This document shows, piece by piece, positions 25,748 to 34,032 of a stretch of DNA of 64,000 nt. This stretch comes from Acidobacteria bacterium RIFCSPLOWO2_12_FULL_68_19 (GTDB lineage: Bacteria; Acidobacteriota; Vicinamibacteria; Vicinamibacterales; UBA2999). Numbering within the stretch: the first letter of the stretch is position 1; the number at the start of each line of letters is the position of its first letter. The stretch covers positions 35,650 to 99,649 of the forward strand of contig MELF01000015.1 in assembly GCA_001767525.1 (NCBI GenBank), read 5' to 3'. Both the position numbers and the translations under genes were made by a program. The notes under the pieces are model-generated. The model ran no database searches, was not told where the DNA came from, and was given only the letters and a program-made list of their open reading frames with translations.

Positions 25748-27754
25748 ATGCCGTTCATCATCGGCACCGCCGGCCACATCGACCACGGCAAGACCAGCCT
25801 GGTCAAGGCGCTGACCGGTGAAGACACCGATCGGCTGAAGGAGGAGAAGGAGCGGGGTATTTCCATCGAGCTCGGCTTCGCTCACCTCGACCTGCCGGAC
25901 CTCACGCGCGCCGGCGTCATCGACGTGCCCGGCCACGAGCGTTTCATCCGCACGATGGTGGCGGGATCGCACGGCGTCGATCTGGTCCTCTTCACCGTGG
26001 CAGCCGACGACGGCGTGATGCCGCAGACGATCGAGCACCTCGAAATCCTGCACCTGCTCGGCGTCAAGCGCGGGATTTTCGTGCTCACCAAAGTCGATCT
26101 CGCCACGCCCGCCCGCGCCTCTGACGTGGCGAGCGAGATCGCCCGCCTCGCCGCCGGCACCTCGCTCGACGGCTCGCCGGTCGTGCCATTCTCCTTCGTC
26201 ACGGGCGAGGGGCGCGGCCGCCTGCTCGCCGCAATCGCCGAGGGCCTCACCCACATCGATCGGCGTCGGCCCGCCGGATACTTCCGCGTTCCGGTGGACC
26301 GCGCATTCGTGCTGCGCGGCCATGGCCTGGTCGTGACCGGCACGGCGCTCCAGGGCGAGGTCCGGGCCGGAGACCGTTTGCGGTGCCTGCCGGGCAACGA
26401 GCTCTTCCGCGTTCGTTCCGTTCAGGTGCATGGCGAGCCGGTGGACCGCGCGACATGGGGCCAACGGATCGCCATCAACCTGGCCGGGCACGAGCGGCCG
26501 ACAATCGAGAGAGGCCACGTCCTCTGCGATGAGCGGCTGACGATGATGTCGGATCGGTTCGACGCGCTGGTCGAGGTGCGGCCCACCGCGCCCGTCCCTG
26601 TGCGAAATCACCAGCGCGTCCGGGTGCACATGGGAACCGCCGAGCGGCTCGGCAAGCTGGTGATCCTGGCGACGAGCCACGGGAACGCGGAGATTCCAGG
26701 GCCAGCCGAGTATGGCTCCATACCTCCGCGCCTCCGTGGCCCGGATCAGATCGCGCCCGGGCAGTCGGCGTTTTGCCAGGTGGCGATCGGAGAACCTCTT
26801 CTCGCCTTGCGCGGCGACCGGTTCATCGTGCGTGACGAGACGGCACAGCGGACACTCGGCGGCGGCATCGTCCTCAATCCGTGGCCCGATACACACCGGC
26901 GCGGCGACCCGGGGCTCGACGCCAGGCTCCGGGCGTTGTGCACCGACGACTACGGTGCGCTCGCGGAGCAGTTCCTGGATGAGCGGCCCGAGTTCGCGAC
27001 AGAAGCCGCGCCGCTCTGGCACTTCCTGAACCTGCGCCTGGAGGACGCGCTCGAGCACGCCGCTCGCCGGACGGCGATTCGCGTCGTGTCGCCGGAGGAA
27101 CAGCTCTTCACGACGGAGCGGAAGTGGGCTTTACTGAAGGCCGCGCTCGTGGACGGACTGCGAGACTTCCACCGCGCGCACCCGCTCGAGGCGGGCGGGG
27201 ACATGGAAGCGCTGCGGGAGAAGCTGCGGGCGCCCGTGTCACCCCGGGCGTTCCGCGCCTTCGTGGCGCAGCTCGAGGCGGAACGCGTCGTGATGCGCCA
27301 GGGCAACCTGCTGCGCCTGCCCGAGCACCGCGTCGCGCTCCGATCCGACGACCAGGCGGCGGTGGATCGGATTCACGACCTGCTCGCCCGCTCCCCGCTG
27401 GCGCCGCCTGACCTGCGGCAGATTGCCGCCGACACCGGGCTCGACCGCGCACGGCTCGCGCAGCTGATGCGCGTCCTCGAGCGCGATCGGCTCGTCGTGC
27501 GCGCCGGCGGCGACCTCTATTTCCTGCGGGAGAGCATCGACAGCGTCGTGCGGGGCGTGCGCGAGCAGTTTTCCGAGACCGACGAGATCACGCCTGCGAT
27601 GTTCCGGGATCGCTTCAACACGACGAGAAAGTACGCTATTCCACTGCTGGAGTACCTGGACCGCGAAGGGGTGACGGTCCGGATTGGCGACACGAGACGG
27701 CTCAGACAATGGTCAAAATCACCGGCCGCAAGCGAACGAAGCTCCTCGGGCTGA
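25748..27754 (+). CDS. selB: Selenocysteine-specific elongation factor SelB
   Basis: This 668-residue GTPase brings selenocysteyl-tRNA(Sec) to UGA codons that carry a SECIS. The P-loop is [19 protein letters not shown] (about 5-23), the G3 motif is DVPGHERFI and the G4 motif is TKVD. Domains II and III follow ([20 protein letters not shown]). The C-terminal third contains winged helices that would bind the SECIS hairpin (ending [19 protein letters not shown]). The length is close to other bacterial SelB proteins. Its last 46 bases overlap selD, indicating translational coupling. Confidence 0.96.
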   Translation: MPFIIGTAGHIDHGKTSLVKALTGEDTDRLKEEKERGISIELGFAHLDLPDLTRAGVIDVPGHERFIRTMVAGSHGVDLVLFTVAADDGVMPQTIEHLEILHLLGVKRGIFVLTKVDLATPARASDVASEIARLAAGTSLDGSPVVPFSFVTGEGRGRLLAAIAEGLTHIDRRRPAGYFRVPVDRAFVLRGHGLVVTGTALQGEVRAGDRLRCLPGNELFRVRSVQVHGEPVDRATWGQRIAINLAGHERPTIERGHVLCDERLTMMSDRFDALVEVRPTAPVPVRNHQRVRVHMGTAERLGKLVILATSHGNAEIPGPAEYGSIPPRLRGPDQIAPGQSAFCQVAIGEPLLALRGDRFIVRDETAQRTLGGGIVLNPWPDTHRRGDPGLDARLRALCTDDYGALAEQFLDERPEFATEAAPLWHFLNLRLEDALEHAARRTAIRVVSPEEQLFTTERKWALLKAALVDGLRDFHRAHPLEAGGDMEALREKLRAPVSPRAFRAFVAQLEAERVVMRQGNLLRLPEHRVALRSDDQAAVDRIHDLLARSPLAPPDLRQIAADTGLDRARLAQLMRVLERDRLVVRAGGDLYFLRESIDSVVRGVREQFSETDEITPAMFRDRFNTTRKYAIPLLEYLDREGVTVRIGDTRRLRQWSKSPAASERSSSG

Positions 27755-28776
27755 CGCAGCAGGTGGCGGCGGCGGGTTGAGCGGCCAAGCTCGGCCCGGC
27801 CGACCTGCTGCACGTGCTGCACAGCCTCCCGCCGTTCCACCATCCGAACCTCATCGTCGGCACGGAAACGTTCGACGACGCGGGCGTCTTCCGCCTCCGG
27901 GACGACCTGGCGATCGTCAACACCGTCGATTTCTTCACGCCGATCGTCGACGACCCGTACACCTTCGGGCAGATTGCCGCGGCCAATGCATTGAGCGACG
28001 TCTACGCGATGGGCGGCGAACCGGCCACCGCGCTCAACATCGTCGGGTTTCCCCGGGGAACGCTGGATCTGGAGGTCCTGACCGACATCATCCGGGGCGG
28101 ATCGGAGCGGGTCCGAGCTGCCGGGGCGGTCGTCATCGGCGGCCACAGCATCATCGACGAGGAGCTCAAGTACGGGATGGCGGTCACCGGCGTCATCCAC
28201 CCCGATCGGGTCGTTCGCAACGTCGGCGTCCAGATCGGCGACGCGCTCGTGCTCACCAAGCCGCTCGGCACCGGCATCATCACGACCGGACTCAAGCGGC
28301 GCAAGGCGTCGGCGGCGAGCCTCCGCGCCGCGGTCCGCTCGATGGTACGGCTGAACGACACCGCGTCGGCCCTCATGCGGACGTGTCCAGTGCACGCGTG
28401 CTCGGACGTCACCGGTTTCGGCCTGCTCGGGCACGCCTTCGAGATGGCGAGCGGGAGCGGTGTGACGATCGTGCTCGAGGCACGGGCCTTGCCGCTCCTC
28501 CCAGGCGCACGGCGGCTCGCGCAGCAGGGGTGTCTGACAGGCGGCTGCAGGCGCAACCGCCAGTACCTGAAGACCAAGACGTCGGTGGACCGGTCGATCC
28601 CTTCCGACCTCGTCGAGATCGCGCTGGACCCGCAGACGTCGGGTGGACTGCTCGTGGCGCTGCCGGCGGACCGCGCCGAAGCGTTCGTCGAGGAGCTGCG
28701 GGCGAAAGGGATCGACGCGGCCGCGCGGATTGGCCACGCGACCGCGGCTCAGGGCGCCAGCGTCAGGCTGGTGTAG
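27709..28776 (+). CDS. selD: Selenide, water dikinase SelD, itself a selenoprotein
   Basis: This 355-residue enzyme makes selenophosphate from selenide and ATP. The frame starts at ATG 27709 inside the end of selB ([18 protein letters not shown]). An in-frame TGA at 27778-27780 (residue 24) lies in the catalytic motif AAAG-U-AAKLGPADL, where other SelD proteins have Cys or Sec followed by the catalytic Lys. Downstream marks are VGTETFDDAGVF, ALSDVYAMGGEPATALN, GGHSIIDEELKYG and SDVTGFGLLGH. Annotation without Sec decoding would start at an internal codon near 27814 and lose the active site. It is last in the selA-selB-selD operon. Confidence 0.94.
27791..27825 (+). promoter_or_regulatory. SECIS candidates after the selD TGA
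   Basis: Two weak hairpins follow the TGA at 27778. The first is TCGGC/GCCGA with loop CCG (27791-27803), extended by an AG/CU pair beyond a mismatch. The second is TGCA/TGCA with loop CGUGC (27809-27821). Their loops lie about 15 and 32 bases after the TGA. The second has a central GU. I cannot tell which, if either, is used. Confidence 0.4.
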
Positions 28777-28794
28777 ATCGCCGTTCACACTTCT

Positions 28795-28960
28795 GCTTCT
28801 CGGTTCTCGGTTCTTGTTCTGGTTCGGTCCGCTGTTCGTGACCGCTGTTCGAGCGCGCCCTCGACGTACGCGGCTTCAGCCGGCCCGAAACTCCGAACCG
28901 AGAACTCGAACCAGGAACCGAACGTGAACACGAACCGAGAATCGAGAAGCCAGAAGTACG
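28795..28960. repeat. GAACCGAGAA phrase repeat, convergent gap after selD
   Basis: TTCTCGGTTCTCGGTTCTTG and related words (28797-28830) are followed about 60 bases later by GAACCGAGAACTCGAACCAG and CGAACCGAGAATCGAGAAG (28890-28960). The two arms are imperfect complements spanning the 235-base gap between selD and the convergent membrane-protein gene. No gene was seen in the gap. Confidence 0.7.
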
Positions 28961-29011
28961 AACGACGGGTTCAGGTGAGGCGACCGAACTCCCCGAACAG
29001 ATCGATGACGG

Positions 29012-29524
29012 TCAGAGGCCCCAGGGGACCATGCGGCCCATCCAGGTGACGCCGATCCAGAGCGTGAGCGAGGTCGCCGCGATGACCTTGGCGAGCCCCG
29101 GCGCATCCTCTCCGGGCCCGAGCGCGTAGACCGCGCGCTGCATCCCGCTCACGTAGAAGAACAGGAGGTTCAGCCCCGCCAGACCGATGCCAATCAGCTT
29201 CAACTGCAGGTAGACGTCCGTCATCAGGACCTTGTAGGCGTCGGCGTGGTACAGGTTGGCGCGAAGGCCCAGGACGAATCCGAGACCGGTCACGACCGCC
29301 AGCACGAACCCGAGGACAGCCCACGGAAGGAGCTCGGCCAGCGGCGCGACCGGCACCCGTTTCGCCATGCCCAGGATGCGCAGGTCGAACATGACGACGA
29401 TCCCGACCAGGAGGGCCAGCCCGATGAAGTGGAAGATCTCGAACAGCGCCCACGAGCCGTTGGTCTGCAGGAAGAACCCTTCGATCGACGGCCACCTCAT
29501 CCAGTATGCGAGCACCTCCGCCAT
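29012..29524 (-). CDS. Small multi-helix membrane protein (type 1)
   Basis: This 170-residue inner-membrane protein has about four helices (HFIGLALLVGIVVMFDLRIL near 32-52, LPWAVLGFVLAVVTGLGFVL, LKLIGIGLAGLNLLFFY, and a C-terminal helix ending WIGVTWMGRMVPWGL). The motif F-H-x-I-G-x-A-L-L-V-G with D-L-R-I-L-G is shared with the products at 29573, 36837 and 37804. I believe this family is catalogued as a DUF (DUF6644-like), but I cannot confirm that. The conserved His in a helix could bind heme, which is speculative. It lies 48 bases downstream of its paralogue. Confidence 0.78.
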   Translation of the reverse strand: MAEVLAYWMRWPSIEGFFLQTNGSWALFEIFHFIGLALLVGIVVMFDLRILGMAKRVPVAPLAELLPWAVLGFVLAVVTGLGFVLGLRANLYHADAYKVLMTDVYLQLKLIGIGLAGLNLLFFYVSGMQRAVYALGPGEDAPGLAKVIAATSLTLWIGVTWMGRMVPWGL

Positions 29525-29572
29525 GGCGTCCTTCCTTTCAATGATTCGGTCACCCGTCTTGGCGCCGCCTCT

Positions 29573-30184
29573 TCACCCGCGCTGCCGAACCGCCTTGCTC
29601 CAGCCAAGCGAACGAGCCGCCATGAACCCCCCAGCTCCGATGACGGCGATCGCGATCGCCGTAATGACGAACACGCGCAGCGCCGCCCATCGCACGAAGG
29701 GCGAGTACTCGTAGCCGAGGAGCCGGCCGGTTACGATGGCCGCCGTCCAGAGGCCGAGCGATGTGACGGCCTGCACCTTCGCCCTGGCCGATGGTTGTCG
29801 CGAGTCGGAACCACCTCGAAAGACCTCACGATATGTCGACCGCAGGTTCACGATCGCAAGGGCGATGATGGCGAGCTTGATGTAGAAGACCGGATCGGTC
29901 AGGCGTATGATCGCGAACCCGGGAATCAGGATCACCCCTGTCACCGCATTCAGCCAGAAGCCGGTCCACATGAGGCGGAAGAACGGCTCCATCGGCGCCA
30001 GAGGCAGGCTGGGGGCTACACCGAGGATGCGCAAATCGATGGCCACCTTCGGCCCGACGAGCAACGCGAGGCCCACCGTGTGCATCGCGAGGACGAACGT
30101 GTACGGAAAGAGCGAGTACAGGTAGTCCGCCTCGCGCATCCAGATCCCGAATCCGGTGTTCTCGAGCCACACCAAGAGTTCCAT
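29573..30184 (-). CDS. Small multi-helix membrane protein (type 1, second copy)
   Basis: This 203-residue paralogue of the neighbouring gene product starts MELLVWLENTGFGIWMREAD. It has the shared helix TFVLAMHTVGLALLVGPKVA followed by DLRILG, then FWLNAVTGVILIPGF and a terminal helix VFVITAIAIAVIGAGGFMAA. The His at about 35 aligns with that of the other copies. No signal peptide or catalytic motif is seen. It probably forms an operon with the genes at 30267 (upstream) and 29012 (downstream), linking this membrane family with a DUF6152-like exported protein. Confidence 0.78.
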   Translation of the reverse strand: MELLVWLENTGFGIWMREADYLYSLFPYTFVLAMHTVGLALLVGPKVAIDLRILGVAPSLPLAPMEPFFRLMWTGFWLNAVTGVILIPGFAIIRLTDPVFYIKLAIIALAIVNLRSTYREVFRGGSDSRQPSARAKVQAVTSLGLWTAAIVTGRLLGYEYSPFVRWAALRVFVITAIAIAVIGAGGFMAARSLGWSKAVRQRG

Positions 30185-30266
30185 GGTCCCATCCTGTCCC
30201 GCGCTCGCGTGCGACGCGGCCTGAGTATCGATCCGACGACGACGTGCCCGAAACTGCCCGGGTGGA

Positions 30267-30674
30267 TCAGCGTTTCAGCGCGTACTTTCCCCACGGTTCG
30301 TCCGGAGCCGCTTCCTGACCATCCCAGTCGTTGACCTTGCCATTCGGTTGCCAGAGAAACCCCAGCAGGCATCCGCGGGAGCCGTCCCGCAGTCGATGGC
30401 ACCGGACCTTGACGGTGTCGCCCGCCTTCACGTCGCCAGGCTGCACGCCGGTGCGCTGGAGATGGCTGCGGTACGTGGCCTCGAGCGCCCACACGCCCTG
30501 GCCCTCGACGGCGATGTAGACCCAGGAATGAGGATTCATCAAATGAATCTCGGTGACCTTTCCTTCCAAGTCGAGCCATTCCACCGTGTACGCACCGTGG
30601 GAGTGGTGCGCTGAAGCCGGCACGGCCACGGCAACTGCGAGCGTGGCCGCTATACCCAGAAGCTTGAATCGCAT
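30267..30674 (-). CDS. Exported DUF6152-like protein (copy 1, divergent member)
   Basis: This 135-residue protein has a signal peptide (MRFKLLGIAATLAVAVAVPA) and a mature N-terminus beginning HHSHGAYTVEW. It follows the family plan: His-His-Ser at the cleavage site, LEGKVTEIHLMNPHSWVYIA, a beta-barrel-like middle with GDTVKVRCHRL, and a short C-terminus. I believe the family is DUF6152; no function is known. The His-rich mature start could bind metal, which is inference. It is more divergent than the other copies and has two Cys (CHRLRDGSRGC). GAGGAG precedes the ATG by seven bases. Confidence 0.8.
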   Translation of the reverse strand: MRFKLLGIAATLAVAVAVPASAHHSHGAYTVEWLDLEGKVTEIHLMNPHSWVYIAVEGQGVWALEATYRSHLQRTGVQPGDVKAGDTVKVRCHRLRDGSRGCLLGFLWQPNGKVNDWDGQEAAPDEPWGKYALKR

Positions 30675-30731
30675 GGCGTGTTCTCCTCAGCTCGTAACAA
30701 ACGGTTTCAGAGTGACCTCAGCGTCGCGTCG

Positions 30732-30950
30732 TCACTGGCTCTGCGGCGGCACCGGACAGATGTGGCAGTAGAGATTCCGCCCAAGAACGTCCTTCCGGTC
30801 CTCGAACGCCAAGTCCTCGGCGGCGGCATTCCCTGAGCGCACCAGCATCAACACCGCCGACGTCCGGACATCAGGCGCATACGGATCCTTCGTTCGCGTG
30901 CGGTCGTCGCCGGTAGCAAAGAGAGGACCATTGGCGCAAGGGTTACGCCC
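30732..30950 (-). pseudogene. Possible coding remnant in a 411-base gap
   Basis: The 30675-31085 gap has no convincing complete gene. On the minus strand a protein-like frame follows a TGA near 30975: ECCAGRNPCANGPLFATGDD, then YAPDVRTSAVLMLVRSGNAA, EDLAFEDRKDVLGRN and LYCHICPVPPQSQ, ending at 30732. It has no start codon near its beginning (the first ATG would give 38 codons) and no ribosome site. The even composition and Cys pairs suggest the C-terminus of a lost gene. The rest of the gap shows nothing. Confidence 0.25.
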
Positions 30951-31085
30951 TGCGCAGCACTCGGCTCAGGACGTTGCATTTTGCGGAGCGAGTTGGCAAA
31001 GGCGGGAACAATTCAAGGAAAAATTCAGATCCGACTGCGGACTTCCTCGCTCCCGGCGCTGATTTTTCCGCGCCGCACGGATTCG

Positions 31086-32714
31086 CTAGGCCCAGTTGGT
31101 CCGCTCGATGAATGTCCGGGGCTCGAGCTGGCGACCCGACGGAAATCTGGCGGCCTCGCGCCCGGCCGTCCACGAGAGTATCAGTCCGAGGGCGCGGCCC
31201 GACAGGCGCGACCAGGCGCCGAACTCCCGTCCCACCTCTTCGCGCAGTCCGCGGATGCGCTCGCTGACCGTTCTGTTGGTCGGCCGCAGGTAGCGCTCCA
31301 TCGCCCACAGGGCCGCCATGTAGGAACCGCGGAGCTGGTGCGCCGCACGCTCCACGCGTGCGCGAACGCGGGGGTCGGCGTCGGCGCCGTAGCGGCGATA
31401 GCGGTCGAACATCGTGCGCATCAGACGGTACAGGCTCGGCCCGTTCCGCTCGTAATCGGCCCTGAACGCCGCGTCGAGCAGCTCCTTCGACTGCTCGCGC
31501 GAGATGGCTGGATGCCGGAAGTTGAACTGATACTGCCCATGGGTGTCCGCCAGGTCGATCCCGTCGATCAGCCGCCCTTCGGCGGCCACCTGCCGGTGCA
31601 GGGGCGTCCCGGGCATCGGCGTGTAGAGCATGAACTGGTGGAAGACGGTATCGTGCGCGATGGCGTGGTCGAGATCCTCCCAGATGTTGTCCGGCGTGTG
31701 GTGCTCCATGCCGACGATTGTCGATCCGTGCACGCAGATGCCATGCGCCTGCAGCTCGCGCGTGAGTTCCAGCGTGTCGGTGTCGGCGAGCTTCACGTAG
31801 TCGTTCTGGGATGATTCGAGCCCCAGCCACACCCACTCGACGCCGAGCTCCACGAGCTGGCGGATATCGTACTGGCGAACGGCATTGGCCGACGAGAACA
31901 CGTACATCGACCACGGCTTCCCGTGCGCCTGCATGCGGGCCAGGAGCTCGAGCGCGCGCCGTTTGTGCAGCAGGAAGTTCTCATCCATCATGAAGAACGA
32001 GCGGGTGCCGAGCCGGTCCTCCGCCTCGCACATCACGCGGAAGAGCTCCTCTCCCCCGTCGTAGAAGTTCACGTATTTCCCCTTGCCGCCGAAGAAGGCC
32101 GAGGTCGTGCAGAAGTTGCACCCCATCGGGCAGCCGACAGAGGGGATGATCGTGGCAGACCGGCTCCGCCGGCTCTCGTTGACCGGCAGGCCCATCACGC
32201 GGAAGCCGAACGACGAGGGAATCAGCGGGTGCCGAACCGGCGCCTCCGGATCCTCGCCCAGGAACGTGCGCAGCCAGCGGACGCCTTCGCCGCGCACGAT
32301 GTGGTCGGCATCGACCAGCCGCTCGATCCCCTGAATCGCCGTCACGTGTCCTCCCACGACAATCGTCGATCGTGGTGAGTGAAGTCGCACGAGACGACAC
32401 ATCTCGCGCACCTTGCCGACATTGACGACGATGGACGAGATCCCGACCATGCCGTACTCGCGCGCGCGGAGCTCCTCGATGAACTCCTCGCGCGTGGGGA
32501 AGTCGAGCACGGTGCAGGGCGTGGAGATGTTCTCGCGAAGGAACATGAGGCTCCACGTGCGGTGGAACATCCGCAGCGAGAACGGACCCTGCTCTCGCGT
32601 GACCTGGTTGTGGTACAGCTCTACGGGATTGATCGCGCGCGATCCGAATTCATCGTCAACGGCGAACGGCTTGAAGACCGACGTGAGGAGGACCCGGCGT
32701 GGGGAAACCGACAT
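31086..32714 (-). CDS. B12-binding radical SAM protein
   Basis: This 542-residue cytosolic enzyme has an N-terminal cobalamin-binding Rossmann-like domain (YGMVGISSIVVNVGKVREM, IVVGGHVTAIQG) and then a radical SAM barrel with the cluster motif CPMGCNFCTT (about 195-204). Other barrel strands are SFFMMDENFLL, WVWLGLESSQNDYVKL and GSTIVGMEHHTPD. The C-terminal 150 residues are Arg-rich and helical and have no recognised fold. It resembles enzymes that methylate or rearrange unactivated carbon; the substrate is unknown. The ATG at 32714 fits a leaderless promoter six bases upstream. It stands alone as a transcription unit. Confidence 0.87.
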   Translation of the reverse strand: MSVSPRRVLLTSVFKPFAVDDEFGSRAINPVELYHNQVTREQGPFSLRMFHRTWSLMFLRENISTPCTVLDFPTREEFIEELRAREYGMVGISSIVVNVGKVREMCRLVRLHSPRSTIVVGGHVTAIQGIERLVDADHIVRGEGVRWLRTFLGEDPEAPVRHPLIPSSFGFRVMGLPVNESRRSRSATIIPSVGCPMGCNFCTTSAFFGGKGKYVNFYDGGEELFRVMCEAEDRLGTRSFFMMDENFLLHKRRALELLARMQAHGKPWSMYVFSSANAVRQYDIRQLVELGVEWVWLGLESSQNDYVKLADTDTLELTRELQAHGICVHGSTIVGMEHHTPDNIWEDLDHAIAHDTVFHQFMLYTPMPGTPLHRQVAAEGRLIDGIDLADTHGQYQFNFRHPAISREQSKELLDAAFRADYERNGPSLYRLMRTMFDRYRRYGADADPRVRARVERAAHQLRGSYMAALWAMERYLRPTNRTVSERIRGLREEVGREFGAWSRLSGRALGLILSWTAGREAARFPSGRQLEPRTFIERTNWA

Positions 32715-32720
32715 GCCGGC

Positions 32721-32748
32721 ATTGTAGTCACGTGACGGCGTGGTCCAA
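32721..32748 (-). promoter_or_regulatory. Promoter for a leaderless radical SAM mRNA
   Basis: On the minus strand TTGGAC (32748-32743) and TACAAT (32726-32721) are 16 bases apart. The -10 ends six bases before the ATG at 32714, and there is no ribosome site. This supports the start MSVSPRRVLL over an upstream in-frame codon. Confidence 0.55.
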
Positions 32749-32821
32749 CGCCGTGACAAAACTCTTACAAACGCAGGCGTGAATTATTTCGCGATCGCTC
32801 GTCCGCGGACGCGCAGGACAG

Positions 32822-33253
32822 CTATTGCTGCTGTTGCTGCTGCTCGACCAGCGCGTTCGCCTCAGGACCGCCCTGGATGAACAGCGGCTTGTCCGGTGAT
32901 TCGACCTTGGCAATCCGCGCCAGCGCCCCTCGCGTGTCCACCGTCTTGCCGCCGTAGCCCTCGAAGACCACGCGGTCGCCCGGCACCAGACTGCTCCGTG
33001 TCCATCCCTGCCGCTGGACCGAGTTGGGGCTCGTGAGCTCCATGTTCCACGTCGTCACCTTGCCGCTGGCGTCGGTGACGTCGATGTAGACGCGCATGTG
33101 GGGGTTCGTCCACGCCACCTGCTTGATGACGCCTTCCAGCTTGACCTTCTTGGTTGCGTCGTATTCGGCCGCGAAGGAGTGGTGCGCCGTTGCGACCTGG
33201 GCTCCACATATGAGGACGAGCCCGCCCACCACCACGCCAAGTGTCTTTGCCAT
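32822..33253 (-). CDS. Exported DUF6152-like protein (copy 2) with a polyglutamine tail
   Basis: This 143-residue protein has a signal peptide cut just before HHSFAAEYDA, then KLEGVIKQVAWTNPHMRVYI, VTTWNMELTSPNSVQRQGW and GDRVVFEGYGGKTVDTRGAL. These are the standard family blocks: HHSFAAEYD, the WTNPH motif, and a Gly/Asp-rich strand. The protein ends in VEQQQQQQ, encoded by a run of CAG/CAA codons that looks like slippage expansion. It is tandem with the next copy upstream (33318) and shares the operon direction. The function is unknown. Confidence 0.83.
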   Translation of the reverse strand: MAKTLGVVVGGLVLICGAQVATAHHSFAAEYDATKKVKLEGVIKQVAWTNPHMRVYIDVTDASGKVTTWNMELTSPNSVQRQGWTRSSLVPGDRVVFEGYGGKTVDTRGALARIAKVESPDKPLFIQGGPEANALVEQQQQQQ

Positions 33254-33317
33254 AACCAGACCCCCAACACCATGCTGTGCGTCGACACATCGACGACGCG
33301 TGACCGAAGCACTGCCC

Positions 33318-33728
33318 CTACCGCGGCGCGTCAGGCGCGCCAGGGTCGGCGCCCACTCCCGCGAACAACGACCTCCCGTCAGCAGTGATGACCGAGCGTG
33401 GATTGCCGCGTGTCTTGACGATCTTGCCCAGATACCCCTCGACCGTGATCTTGTCGCCCACCTTCAGGGTCCGACTCGACCAGCCATTCCGCACCAGGGC
33501 GCTTGGACTCGCCAGTTCCATGTTCCACGTGGTCACCGTCCCATCCGCCTCCGGGACCTCCACATAGAAGCGCGCATGCGGGTTCGTCCACTCCACCTTC
33601 GAAACGGTTCCTGTGACCTTGAACGTGGCGTTGGCGTCGTACTCGGCGGCAAAGCTATGGTGTCCTGCAAGCGCTTCAAACGCGTACAGAAGAAAGAACC
33701 CCGCCACGAGCAGCCCGAGTTTCATCAT
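33318..33728 (-). CDS. Exported DUF6152-like protein (copy 3)
   Basis: This 136-residue close relative of the adjacent copy has a signal peptide (MMKLGLLVAGFFLLYAFEAL), mature start GHHSFAAEYDANATFKVTG, then VEWTNPHARFYVEV, VTTWNMELASPSALVRNGW and GDKITVEGYLGKI. GGGAGG lies seven bases before the first of two adjacent ATG codons. The tandem pair 32822/33318 indicates local duplication. A hairpin GCGTG/CACGC lies just upstream. The His-His-Ser start suggests a metal or membrane role, not shown by sequence. Confidence 0.83.
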   Translation of the reverse strand: MMKLGLLVAGFFLLYAFEALAGHHSFAAEYDANATFKVTGTVSKVEWTNPHARFYVEVPEADGTVTTWNMELASPSALVRNGWSSRTLKVGDKITVEGYLGKIVKTRGNPRSVITADGRSLFAGVGADPGAPDAPR

Positions 33729-33913
33729 CGGAACACCTCCCGCTGCGTGCACCCCACGCACGTGACCACCGTGATGGGATAGGACATGACTGGCTTGTGG
33801 GGCGCGTGCTGGTGCAAGGCCCGTTCCGATGGTACCCCTAAGTCTTCGAAGTTGAAAGCCGGGCCAGTATCGGTGATTACGAATCAGAGTCGATGCGAGA
33901 GATCGATCGAAGA

Positions 33914-33953
33914 GGAAAAAATCCGCGGAGAGAGCGGAAAATTCAGCGCTCTC
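33914..33953 (-). terminator. Rho-independent terminator after the MBL gene at 34033
   Basis: Read on the minus strand, GAGAGCG and CGCTCTC (33947-33953 and 33930-33936) form a 7-bp stem with a 10-base loop, followed shortly by a run of six T (33921-33916). It lies about 80 bases after the stop of the MBL gene. The rest of the 33729-34032 gap shows only a small GCGTG/CACGC hairpin and no gene. Confidence 0.6.
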
Positions 33954-34032
33954 GTGACGTCATAGTCTCGTCCATCCAGCAGCGCCTCACCGGCCCGGAT
34001 GCGCGGCGGTGACGCCTCTTGTACGCACCTGC

